Assembly (NCBI GenBank): GCA_022825895.1
Contig: JAJDVX010000032.1
Span: forward strand, 1-64,000
Length of the DNA stretch: 64,000 nt
Source of the DNA: Chloroflexota bacterium
Lineage (GTDB): Bacteria > Chloroflexota > UBA11872
Direction of reading: 5' to 3'
This document shows, in pieces, positions 26,861 to 34,901 of the stretch. The position numbers were made by a program, and so were the translations under genes. Position 1 is the stretch's first letter. Each line of letters starts with the position of its first letter. The notes under the pieces were generated by a model. That model was not told where the DNA came from. It was given only the letters and a program-made list of their open reading frames with translations, and ran no database searches.

Positions 26861-28600
26861 TTGACTGCCGGAACCACGGAACAGTCCGTCCAATACGAGC
26901 CCGAGGAGGCCTGCCCTCCGTTGACCGCCCTGGCGGTTGGGTTCCAGGGCGCCGCCCTGGGGCTGGCGCCGATCGTGCTGACGGTGGCGATCGCGATTCG
27001 AGCCGCGGGTCTGGACGACCGCTATCTCACCTGGGGCGTATTTGCCGCGATGCTGATCTGTGCGGCCATCACCGCGCTGCAAGCGATGCAGCGAGGCCGA
27101 TTCGGCGCCGGCCACCTTGTGCTTACGTGGCCCGCGGCGATGTTCATCGCGATCATGGTGGCGGCGGTTTCGGCGGGCGGGCCCGCGATGTTCGCGAGCC
27201 TGATGGTGGTCTGCAGCCTGGTCCAGGTGGGGCTGGCGTGGTGGCTGCCGACGCTGCGGCGCATCATTACGCCAGCCGTCTCCGGCACGGTAACGATGCT
27301 GATCGCCGTGAGCGTGCTGCCCATCGCGTTCGATAGTGTCCGGGACCTGCCGGCCGACGCCCCGCCGGTGGCGGGTCCGGTGATTGCCGGCGTGACGTTG
27401 CTGGTCTCGGCGATCGTGACGATGCGGGCCAGCGGTCGCTGGCGCCTGGCCGCGCCGTTCATCAGCATCCTGGTCGGATGCGCTGTCGCGGCCGGATTCG
27501 GCGTGCTTGATGGGGACCGAATCGCCAGCGCCAACTGGTTTGGGATCCCCGCCGTGCCGGACCTGGGCTTCGATCTCACACCGGGCGCGGAATTCTGGGC
27601 GCTCCTGCCATCGTTCGCGATTCTGACCCTGGTTCTCGGGATCAAGACCATCAGTGACGGCGTGGTGATTCAGCAGAGTTCCCGCCGACAGCCGCGGGCT
27701 ATCGACTTCCGCCAAATCCAGGGCATGGTCAGCGTCAACGGCATTGGGATGTTGCTGGCGGGTATCGCCGGCACGCTGCCACCCATGTCCAATTCCTCGT
27801 ACAGCCAGTCGCTGATCAGTCTGACCGGGGTCGCCGCGCGCCGGGTGGGCGTTGGCGTGGCGATTGCGATCGTGGCGCTGGCCTTTTTCTCAAAGATTGC
27901 AGCCATTCTCCTGACGATCCCGGGACCGGTGTTGGGCGCGTACCTGATGCTGGCGATGGGGATTCTCTTCGTCAGCGGCTGTCAGACGATCATGCGCGAC
28001 GGCCTGGACCCGCGGCGGGTGCTGGTGGTGGCGCTGGCGAGCGCGCTGGGCCTGGGGCTGCACGGTCACCAGGTGACGCGCGACCTCTTTGGCGAGGAAC
28101 TGGGCGGGCTGCTGGGCAGCGGCGTGACGATTGGCGCCCTGGCAGCCATTGGAATGACGCTGCTGCTGGAAGCGACGAGCACGCGCCGCTCGCGGCTGGA
28201 GGTAACGCTGGACATGGCGTCGCTCTCGGCGATCGACGATTTCCTGGGCGGTCTGGCGTCGAGGCTGGGCTGGAACGACGCCTCAACGCTGCGGCTGCGG
28301 TCAGCCGGGGAAGAGACGCTGGCCGTGCTGCTGTCGCAGGAGGACGCTTCCGAGGGCTCGGAGCGACCGCGCCTGGTCGTCGCGGCGCGGCCGCAGGAGG
28401 GGATGGTTGAGTTGGAGTTCGTGGCGACTACCCGACACGAGAACATCGAGGACCAACTGGCGTTTCTCAGCGATGACGCCGGCCTGCCGACGGTGGACGA
28501 TCTCTCGCTGCGCCTGTTGCGCTACCGCGCGAGCGCGGTGCGCCATCAGAAGTTCCACGGCGTGGACATCGTGACGGTGCAGGTGGAGGGGAACGCCTGA
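26861..28600 (+). CDS. NCS2/xanthine-uracil-type permease with extra C-terminal cytoplasmic domain
   Basis: A 579-residue protein. Residues about 20-440 form 12-14 hydrophobic segments with NCS2-like signatures such as VNGIGMLLAGIAGTLPPMSN and GYLMLAMG-like helices late in the domain. Residues about 445-579 are soluble and not part of ordinary permeases: LEVTLDMASLSAIDDFLGGL, a helix with LRLRSAGEETLAVLL, and a terminal strand HGVDIVTVQV. This tail resembles the HATPase/RsbW-like fold in spacing but lacks clear N and G boxes. Start is TTG at 26861; a nucleobase substrate is likely but unproven. Confidence 0.85.
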   Translation: MTAGTTEQSVQYEPEEACPPLTALAVGFQGAALGLAPIVLTVAIAIRAAGLDDRYLTWGVFAAMLICAAITALQAMQRGRFGAGHLVLTWPAAMFIAIMVAAVSAGGPAMFASLMVVCSLVQVGLAWWLPTLRRIITPAVSGTVTMLIAVSVLPIAFDSVRDLPADAPPVAGPVIAGVTLLVSAIVTMRASGRWRLAAPFISILVGCAVAAGFGVLDGDRIASANWFGIPAVPDLGFDLTPGAEFWALLPSFAILTLVLGIKTISDGVVIQQSSRRQPRAIDFRQIQGMVSVNGIGMLLAGIAGTLPPMSNSSYSQSLISLTGVAARRVGVGVAIAIVALAFFSKIAAILLTIPGPVLGAYLMLAMGILFVSGCQTIMRDGLDPRRVLVVALASALGLGLHGHQVTRDLFGEELGGLLGSGVTIGALAAIGMTLLLEATSTRRSRLEVTLDMASLSAIDDFLGGLASRLGWNDASTLRLRSAGEETLAVLLSQEDASEGSERPRLVVAARPQEGMVELEFVATTRHENIEDQLAFLSDDAGLPTVDDLSLRLLRYRASAVRHQKFHGVDIVTVQVEGNA

Positions 28601-28643
28601 TAGCCGGGTCGAGAGGCCGTTAGGTCGTTGTAGAGTTTGACGT

Positions 28644-28955
28644 ATGAATGCACGAATTGACGGTCGGCAGCACGAGATCGCGGCTTTCTGTCAGCGCTGG
28701 CAGATCGTGGAGTTGGCGCTGTTTGGCTCGATTCTGCGGGATGACTTTGGGCCGGAGAGCGACGTGGACATCCTCGTGCAATTCGCACCCGCGGCTGAGC
28801 CTTTGCGGAGAGACTGGCCGGCCATGGAGCGAGAGATGGCCGCGATTATGGGGCGGGACGTGGACCTGATCGAACGACGTTCGGTTGAAGGCAGCCGCAA
28901 CTACATCCGGCGGAAGTCGATTTTGGACTCGGCCCAGGTGGTCTATGCGGCGTGA
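28644..28955 (+). CDS. mntA: MntA-type nucleotidyltransferase antitoxin
   Basis: A 103-residue minimal nucleotidyltransferase. The active-site signature GSx10DxD is exact: Gly28-Ser29, ten residues, Asp40-x-Asp42 (LFGSILRDDFGPESDVDILV). A further acidic residue lies in GRDVDLIER. In characterised HepT/MntA systems, MntA neutralises the HEPN toxin by adding AMP groups to its tyrosine; here this follows from family and gene order. Its 3' end overlaps the hepT start by 11 bases, so translation is coupled. Confidence 0.92.
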   Translation: MNARIDGRQHEIAAFCQRWQIVELALFGSILRDDFGPESDVDILVQFAPAAEPLRRDWPAMEREMAAIMGRDVDLIERRSVEGSRNYIRRKSILDSAQVVYAA

Positions 28956-29289
28956 CGATGCCGCGTATCTGCTGGACATGCTGCTGCACGCGCGGGACGC
29001 ACAAGAATTCGTTGCCGGACTGACGTATCAGGAGTTTGACCGCAGCCGCTTGCACCAGCTGGCCGTCATGAAGTCAGTAGAGACCATTGGGGAGGCCGCA
29101 TCCCGGATTGGTGAGGACACGCGGCGCATGCATCCAGACATTCCCTGGTCGGAGATCGTCGGCATGCGTAACCGGATTGTGCATGCCTATTCCGACGTGA
29201 GACTGGACATCCTCTGGCGAGTGGTTCAGGACGAGTTGCCGGCGCTGATCGATCAGCTGGAACCCCTGATTCCGCCGGAGACCGACTAG
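28945..29289 (+). CDS. hepT: HepT-type HEPN toxin (DUF86)
   Basis: A 114-residue all-helical HEPN ribonuclease-like toxin. The diagnostic RX4HXY motif is present as RNRIVHAY (Arg75, His80, Tyr82), within WSEIVGMRNRIVHAYSDV. The ATG at 28945 overlaps mntA; the same frame is open from 28885 but the overlap start matches the family length. Arg and His form the RNase site and Tyr is the AMPylation target in studied homologues. Together with mntA it is a complete toxin-antitoxin pair. Confidence 0.92.
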   Translation: MRRDDAAYLLDMLLHARDAQEFVAGLTYQEFDRSRLHQLAVMKSVETIGEAASRIGEDTRRMHPDIPWSEIVGMRNRIVHAYSDVRLDILWRVVQDELPALIDQLEPLIPPETD

Positions 29290-29332
29290 CCGACGCGGCG
29301 ATTCGCTCGTCTCAGCGAACGGGCCGAGGTGG

Positions 29333-29890
29333 CTAGCTTTCGAGCCTGGTTGCGAGGTCGCCGACGTGGATGGGGCCGGATTGGATGACGCGGGTGTTGA
29401 CGCCGCGGAGGCGGAGGTCCTGGCCGGTTGGGGTGCTGATGAAGCGAAGCGCGTCGTGTCCGAAGCGGTGGGCGAATTTGGCGCAGCCGGTGTGGGGTTC
29501 GTCTGAGATTTCGAGCACGGCGTCGCCGATGGCAAGTTGGGCACCAGGCGGGAGGTTGTCTTCGCTCAGGTCGATGTCGATGACGAGCTGATCGCCGGCG
29601 AGGGGCCAGCGGTCCTCGGTTCCAGCGAGCAGGGCGATGAGGCGGGCGTTGATGATGGTGACCTGGGCGGCGGGGTTGGGGCCGCCGTCGGGGGTGCGGG
29701 GGCTGCCGCGGGTGAGCCAGCTATCGCCGAGCAGGCCGGCGTCGACATCCAGCATGCCCTCGGCCACGACCTCGCGTTGGTCGACAGCGGGTCGCTGGAC
29801 GATCATTCGCAAGGCGCCGCCGTCGGCGGGCGACTGGCGAATGTGGTCAAGCCCGGCGTCAAGCTGGTCGATGGTGGCGTGCCTGGTCAT
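29333..29890 (-). CDS. MOSC domain protein
   Basis: A 185-residue MOSC-domain protein. Features are GLLGDSWLTRGSPRTP, ITIINARLIALLAG-like strands, QLVIDIDLSEDNLPPGAQL, and the conserved cysteine in SDEPHTGCAKFAHRFG. MOSC domains act in molybdenum-cofactor sulfuration or sulfur carriage, with that cysteine central. The frame is open far upstream to 30400, but everything before the ATG at 29890 is a shadow of the MFS gene. It is convergent with hepT and divergent from the MFS gene. Confidence 0.9.
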   Translation of the reverse strand: MTRHATIDQLDAGLDHIRQSPADGGALRMIVQRPAVDQREVVAEGMLDVDAGLLGDSWLTRGSPRTPDGGPNPAAQVTIINARLIALLAGTEDRWPLAGDQLVIDIDLSEDNLPPGAQLAIGDAVLEISDEPHTGCAKFAHRFGHDALRFISTPTGQDLRLRGVNTRVIQSGPIHVGDLATRLES

Positions 29891-29995
29891 TTGGGCCAAC
29901 AGTCCTTCCGACGTCGGGGCCGGCGAAAGCTCCGCCCGACGATAGCCGGATACTGAGCGGCGGCCAACTGGCGTCCGCCGTTCAGGATAAGGGCC

Positions 29996-31204
29996 TTGAG
30001 AGCGTTCGACGCGTTTGCGAATCCCGCGTACCGCGTGTTGTGGCTGGGGTCGAACTGTATTGCGCTGGGCTCGTGGGCGGAACGGCTGGCGGTGGGCTGG
30101 CTGGTGCTGGTGCAGACGGAGTCGGTGTTGCTGTCGGCGGCGACGTTTGGGGCGCGCAGCGCGCCAGGCATCATCGCGGCGCCAATTGGCGGGGCGGTGG
30201 CGGACCGGTTCCCGCGCAACCGGGTGCTGCCAGTCGCGGCGCTGATCAGGGCGTGCGTAATCGCGCTGATGGCGGTGGTGGCGTTGCGCGGATTCTCGAA
30301 CCCGTGGCCGATTTTCGTGTTGATTGCGATCGAGGGCGTTGTGAACTCCTTCGAGACGCCGGCCACGCAAGGGCTGATTACCGACATCGTGCCGCGGCAC
30401 GGGCGGATGAATGCGATTTCAGTTCACTCCGTGGGCGGTCGCGCGGTGGGGGCGGTGGGGGCGCTCGTGAGCGGGGTGATGGCGGAACTGGTGGGAATCC
30501 CGACGGCGTTGCTGGCGGCGATGGGGGCCGTGGTGGTGGGCGGCGCGATCGTGCTGCTGGTTCCGACCGTGCCGCGCGCGGCGCGCGAAGTCCAGGAGCC
30601 CCTCAGCCGAATCTTCCGAGACGCTTTTGCGGGGCTGCGGTCAATGGTGGGGATGCCGACGGTGTCGACGCTGCTGGGACTGGCGATCGTGGTGGAGATC
30701 TTCGGCTTTGCCTACCAGGCGGTGATGCCGGCGATGGCGCGGGACGAGTTGCACGTGGCGGAGTCGGGACTGGGCACGCTTCGATTCGCCACGGGGATCG
30801 GTGCGGTGGCGGGGGTTGCCGCGCTGTCGTTCCTGGGGGATTTTCGCCGGAAGGGACCGCTGCTGCTGGCGATTACGCTGGGATATGGCCTGGGTCTGCT
30901 TGGGGTGGCGCTGAGCCCGAATCTGACGGTGGCCATTTTGCTGGTGACGCTGGTGGGGGCGATGGCGGCGGGGTTTGACGCCATGGAGTGGACGCTGCTG
31001 CAAGCGACGGTGCCGGACGACATGCGCGGACGGGTGATTGGGGGGTGGATTTTTGCGATCGGGTTTGGCTGGGTGGGGCACCTGGCGATGGGGGCCGTGG
31101 GCGAGGCTGTTGGGGTGCGCTGGGCGATTGGTGGGGCCGGGCTGGTAGTGGTGCTGACCGGGCTGCTGGTGCTAGCGGTGGCGCCGAGGTTGCGGCGGGC
31201 CTAA
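29996..31204 (+). CDS. Major facilitator superfamily transporter
   Basis: A 402-residue protein with 12 predicted hydrophobic segments, beginning FANPAYRVLWLGSNCIALGS, a pattern of MFS exporters of the enterobactin-exporter (EntS)/DHA3 type. The loop 2-3 motif is seen as GGAVADRFPRNRV, matching the MFS G-x-x-x-D-R-x-G/R-R/K signature. The substrate is unknown; efflux is more likely than uptake in this subfamily. Start is TTG at 29996. It ends 9 bp from the convergent MutS-like gene. Confidence 0.9.
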   Translation: MRAFDAFANPAYRVLWLGSNCIALGSWAERLAVGWLVLVQTESVLLSAATFGARSAPGIIAAPIGGAVADRFPRNRVLPVAALIRACVIALMAVVALRGFSNPWPIFVLIAIEGVVNSFETPATQGLITDIVPRHGRMNAISVHSVGGRAVGAVGALVSGVMAELVGIPTALLAAMGAVVVGGAIVLLVPTVPRAAREVQEPLSRIFRDAFAGLRSMVGMPTVSTLLGLAIVVEIFGFAYQAVMPAMARDELHVAESGLGTLRFATGIGAVAGVAALSFLGDFRRKGPLLLAITLGYGLGLLGVALSPNLTVAILLVTLVGAMAAGFDAMEWTLLQATVPDDMRGRVIGGWIFAIGFGWVGHLAMGAVGEAVGVRWAIGGAGLVVVLTGLLVLAVAPRLRRA

Positions 31205-31213
31205 TCGGGGCGG

Positions 31214-33133
31214 TTAGGTCGATTCGGGGATCTCACCCCTGGAGGCCTTATAGGCCAGGATGCGGTCGAGGCTTTCGGCGCTGAAGCCGTGCTGGGCGGC
31301 GACGAGGAGGCCGTCGGACTCGGTGGACACGCCAGGTTGCATGCGGTAGGTGTAGCGCGCGGGTTCGACGGAGTGATCAAGCTTGCAGGCCAGGAAGCGC
31401 AGCCTGTCCTCGCCGTTGAGGCGCTGTACCAGGCCGTGGTAGTGGGTGACAAAGAAGACGGCGGCGCCGGAGCGCATGAAGCAGCGGAGGGCGAGCTCGG
31501 AGACCACTAAGCCGTCCTGGGGTGAGGTGCCGCGGAAGAGTTCGTCGCAGAGGGCGAGGCTGCGGTGGGTGAGTTGCTCGACGAAACGGACCGCGCGGGA
31601 GCATTCGTGGGCGAAGGTGGATTCGCCGGCCTGGATGTCGCCGGGGCGAATGAAGTGGGAGAGGATCTTGTCGCGTGGTTGGAGTGCGGCCACGGACGCG
31701 AGGATGGGGAGGCCGGCCTGGAAAAGCGCCTGGGTGATGCCGATGGAGTCCAGGTAGGTGGTCTTGCCGTTGTTGTTGGCGCCGGTGATGAGGACGGTGG
31801 GTTGACCTGGAGAGAATTCCACGTTGCTGGGGACACAGGTGTGACCGGAGAGGACAGCGAGTTCGGGCGGGACGAGTCCGTGGATGTGGGTTGGCGCGTC
31901 CGAGGCCGGATCGACGACCGAGGGAAAGGTTACGGGGATTCCGTGGGCCTGGAGGCCGCGAAAGAAGCGCACGGCGGCGGCGACGGCCTTGAGGGTGACC
32001 AGCAGGCGCTCGAACCGGCAGATGGCCGGCGGGAACTGGCGGAGGTAGAAGAGGTTGTGATCGGAGCGGACCTTTTCGAGGATGCGGAACAGGGTGTTCT
32101 CGTCCTGCATGGCGCCGGTGGGCTCGGCGGAGATTTCGACGTAGAGCGTTCCTTCTCCGACCGACGGCTTGAGGCTCTCCCACGCAAAGCCGAGTCTCGG
32201 CGCCCCGGGTATGAACCCGAGGGCGTTGTTGGCAATGACTTTGAGCAACGGCTCGCGCGAGGTGCGACGAAAAAAGACCGTGCTCTTGGCGACGCCGGCA
32301 GCTTCATCAACGCCGATCACGCCCGACAGGTGGTAGGCGCGGGTGAAGATCGACTCTTTCACGACGCGAGTCAGTTGACGAAAGATCTCGCTGTCCATCT
32401 GGTGCTCGAAGGCGGAGCGGCGCTGGGGGGCGGGGTCCCAGGGGTTGAGCACGTCGCCGACGCCGAAGCCGCCGGGAGTCTGGCGCTCCACGGACTCTCC
32501 GGTTGACTCGTTGATCAACGCATAGGTGTAGTTGAGCCGACCCTGCTGGGTGTTTCCGCCCAGCAGGCTTTCCCGCTTTGAGATGTGTACACGTCCAGAA
32601 AGGCTGACCTCGAGAGCCAGCCGGGGATTGAGCTTGCGGGCCGCGCTGGACGCTTCGGCCGCGGCGTCGTCCAAGGCGCCGCGCACGGCGACGAGCCATT
32701 TCGGGAGTGGGCCATCGAGCGCGGCGCGCAGGCTGGTGAGAGCCTCGGTATAGGACTCAAAACGTTCGAGGTGGTATTGGTAGCCGCCGCGCGATTCCTG
32801 ATTGGCGTCGTAGGGCGCGACGTCGAGGTGCTGGACCACCTCGCCGAGCACGGGACGATCCCAGAGGGTTCGGACGACGTCTTGTCGTTGGCGGATGGTC
32901 TCGGCGTCGGTCTCGAAGCCGAGGATCCAGCTTCGAAGGGCGGCGCTGACGCGCTCGGCGGCGGTGCGTGGATTGGTGTGCGCGGCGTCCGATTCGGCAG
33001 CGGCGATTGCGTTGATGAACGCGTCGAGGCCGAAGTCGGCCGGAAGCGGAATATCGCCGGGCTCGTGGACGGGCAGGTTGACCGGCAGTTTTCCATGCCC
33101 GTTCGGTCTCGACGGGTTGTTGGGTTCGCTCAT
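31214..33133 (-). CDS. MutS-family ATPase (non-canonical, C-terminal domain type)
   Basis: A 639-residue protein with the MutS ABC-ATPase at the C-terminus: Walker A ITGANNNGKTTYLDSIG, signature region STFAHECSRAVRFVEQ, Walker B ALCDELFRGTSPQDG, and the H-loop FVTHYHG. The N-terminal part is helical and lacks the MutS1 mismatch-recognition (Phe-x-Glu) and connector domains; a MutS2 Smr nuclease domain is also absent. It therefore belongs to an uncharacterised MutS-like group rather than to canonical mismatch repair. No mutL is nearby. Confidence 0.85.
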   Translation of the reverse strand: MSEPNNPSRPNGHGKLPVNLPVHEPGDIPLPADFGLDAFINAIAAAESDAAHTNPRTAAERVSAALRSWILGFETDAETIRQRQDVVRTLWDRPVLGEVVQHLDVAPYDANQESRGGYQYHLERFESYTEALTSLRAALDGPLPKWLVAVRGALDDAAAEASSAARKLNPRLALEVSLSGRVHISKRESLLGGNTQQGRLNYTYALINESTGESVERQTPGGFGVGDVLNPWDPAPQRRSAFEHQMDSEIFRQLTRVVKESIFTRAYHLSGVIGVDEAAGVAKSTVFFRRTSREPLLKVIANNALGFIPGAPRLGFAWESLKPSVGEGTLYVEISAEPTGAMQDENTLFRILEKVRSDHNLFYLRQFPPAICRFERLLVTLKAVAAAVRFFRGLQAHGIPVTFPSVVDPASDAPTHIHGLVPPELAVLSGHTCVPSNVEFSPGQPTVLITGANNNGKTTYLDSIGITQALFQAGLPILASVAALQPRDKILSHFIRPGDIQAGESTFAHECSRAVRFVEQLTHRSLALCDELFRGTSPQDGLVVSELALRCFMRSGAAVFFVTHYHGLVQRLNGEDRLRFLACKLDHSVEPARYTYRMQPGVSTESDGLLVAAQHGFSAESLDRILAYKASRGEIPEST

Positions 33134-33222
33134 GGCGGTCGCGGTAGAGACGAAGCCGCCGAACCGGCTTCGCTACGCTTGCCGACTCAATGTAGCTGTC
33201 GAGCCGAGGGTTGGCGGTTCAG

Positions 33223-34236
33223 ATGACGGGTGAGACCGAGCGGCCGGCGGCAACCCGTCCACCGCGCACGGGCCTCTACCGACCGCGACGCTACGCGGCC
33301 GGGCGCTCGCTTGAGGAAGAGCCGGTAACGCTGGACGAAGGACGGGCGCCCGGAAGTTCGGCGCCGCTGGCTTCATTCCTGCTGATCCTGGCGTGGCTGG
33401 TGGTCTGGTCGATAGACGTTCGGAATCCGATTCCGGCGTTCGCGGGGTTCGTGCTCGGCTTTGCGGTCCTGGTGGTATTCCCGCACGAGCGGATCGCGTT
33501 CGAGCACCTGGGGCGCCGGCTGATCCTGCTGCCGGCGGCGCTGTCGTTGCCGATCACCTATGTCGTGCTGCGGGTGCGGGGGGTGGACAGCATCCTGGAT
33601 TCGCCGGTTGTCCTGATGCTGGTGCTCCTGCTGACACCGCTAGTGCTGGTGCTGGTGCATACGCGCGAGCGCGACACAGCTCCGCTACCGCTGTTGACGC
33701 TGGCTCTCATGCTGGCCTTGCCGGTGGCGGTGATTGGCTACGGATTCGTGGAGCAGCGATTCGTGGGCGCGGAGCATGAGCCGCTGGTCATTGACGACCC
33801 GTCGGTGAACAAGATCTTTGGCTTCGGGTCGATGGGCGGGCATATCGAAGCGGTTACGAGCCAGGCTGAAGGGCATCCGGCTTCGCTGCTGATCGACAGC
33901 GTGGTGGATGGGTCGACGCCGGCGTGGCGGTCGGCGGACTCCCGGTTGCCGCAGGACATCACGATTCGGTTGAACCCGCCACGCGCGCTGGAGCGAGTGG
34001 TGTTCTATAACGCGAGCGAGGAGCCGTTGGAGTCGTGGCCGCGCCAGGTTGAGATTGCGATCGAGCGCGGGAGCGGGACGTTCGAGCGGGTGCGTCAACA
34101 GCCGCTGCGACCCGACGTCGAAAACGTGGTGGATATGCCAGATGACGAGGTGACGGCTCTGACAGTTCGAATTACCGAGAGGTTCGGCGCTGGCGGATAC
34201 GTGTCGCTGGCAGAGGTCTCGCTTATCGCGCAATGA
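33223..34236 (+). CDS. Membrane protein with C-terminal discoidin-like domain
   Basis: About 337 residues. Residues about 45-185 contain five hydrophobic segments; the rest is a soluble region with a beta-sandwich look, including ASLLIDSVVDGSTPAWRSAD and LPQDITIRLNPPRALERVVF, reminiscent of F5/8-type C (discoidin) domains that bind glycans or lipids. The C-terminal domain is probably outside. The ATG at 33223 is chosen over the TTG at 33211 because GAGGG lies upstream at suitable distance only for the ATG. Function unknown. Confidence 0.75.
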   Translation: MTGETERPAATRPPRTGLYRPRRYAAGRSLEEEPVTLDEGRAPGSSAPLASFLLILAWLVVWSIDVRNPIPAFAGFVLGFAVLVVFPHERIAFEHLGRRLILLPAALSLPITYVVLRVRGVDSILDSPVVLMLVLLLTPLVLVLVHTRERDTAPLPLLTLALMLALPVAVIGYGFVEQRFVGAEHEPLVIDDPSVNKIFGFGSMGGHIEAVTSQAEGHPASLLIDSVVDGSTPAWRSADSRLPQDITIRLNPPRALERVVFYNASEEPLESWPRQVEIAIERGSGTFERVRQQPLRPDVENVVDMPDDEVTALTVRITERFGAGGYVSLAEVSLIAQ

Positions 34237-34395
34237 TCCCACTTGACGGCGACTTGTCGGTCGGGCATTCGTCCACCTTCCTTTGGGATCGCACGGGACA
34301 CTCTGGGTGTTCAGCGCCGCGAACCGCGGGCCGCGCGTTGCCTGGCTGAAGGCCTTCCCGACCGCCCGGCTCCCGGTCCAGTCACGCTGGTCTGG

Positions 34396-34860
34396 TCAAT
34401 CGGCGTCGAAGTAAAAGTGCTTCAGGTCGACGTTGTGTTCGAGGCGGGATTTGAGGCTGGCGAAGAAGTGGGTCCAGCCGGAGCATTGGTCGAAGGCGCT
34501 GGCGAGGCCTGGGGCGTCGGAGCGCCAGCCGGTTTCGCTGACGTGGATGACGGTGCTGTCGGCGCGTGATTGGAAGGTGAAGCTGAATTGGGTTCGGTGG
34601 CCGACGCCCCGGGCGGCGGGCCAGTTGCAGACGATGCGTTGGTTGGGGATGACCTCTTCGACCTGAACGTCGATTTCGAGGTCGCCGAAGCGCCAAATGA
34701 CGGTGGTTCCCTGGGCTAACGGGCCGCTGGGGGCGTCGGTGAAGTAGGTGCTGATGGCGTGCTGGTCGGTAATGGCGGTGAAGACTTGGTGGACGGGGGC
34801 CTGGATGATGCAGGTGAGGGTGAAGCCGAGGTCTTTTGGACCCGTCGATTGAGTGGTCAT
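34396..34860 (-). CDS. SRPBCC/AHSA1-like protein
   Basis: About 154 residues. The N-terminal LTCIIQAPVHQVFTAITDQH and the later VIWRFGDLEIDVQVEEVIPN and ETGWRSDAPGLASAF fit activator-of-Hsp90-ATPase-like START domains. The frame runs further upstream into the next gene, but the ATG at 34860 gives the family N-terminus. These proteins bind small hydrophobic ligands; none can be named. It follows the solute-binding-protein gene by 41 bp on the same strand. Confidence 0.85.
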   Translation of the reverse strand: MTTQSTGPKDLGFTLTCIIQAPVHQVFTAITDQHAISTYFTDAPSGPLAQGTTVIWRFGDLEIDVQVEEVIPNQRIVCNWPAARGVGHRTQFSFTFQSRADSTVIHVSETGWRSDAPGLASAFDQCSGWTHFFASLKSRLEHNVDLKHFYFDAD

Positions 34861-34901
34861 CTCGTCAGCCGGGAAATGCGTGGCCAGACGGGGGCACGGG
34901 A

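Noticed and set aside
29891-30400. Upstream extension of the MOSC frame
   Set aside because: Antisense shadow of the MFS gene; the MOSC ATG at 29890 fits the family.
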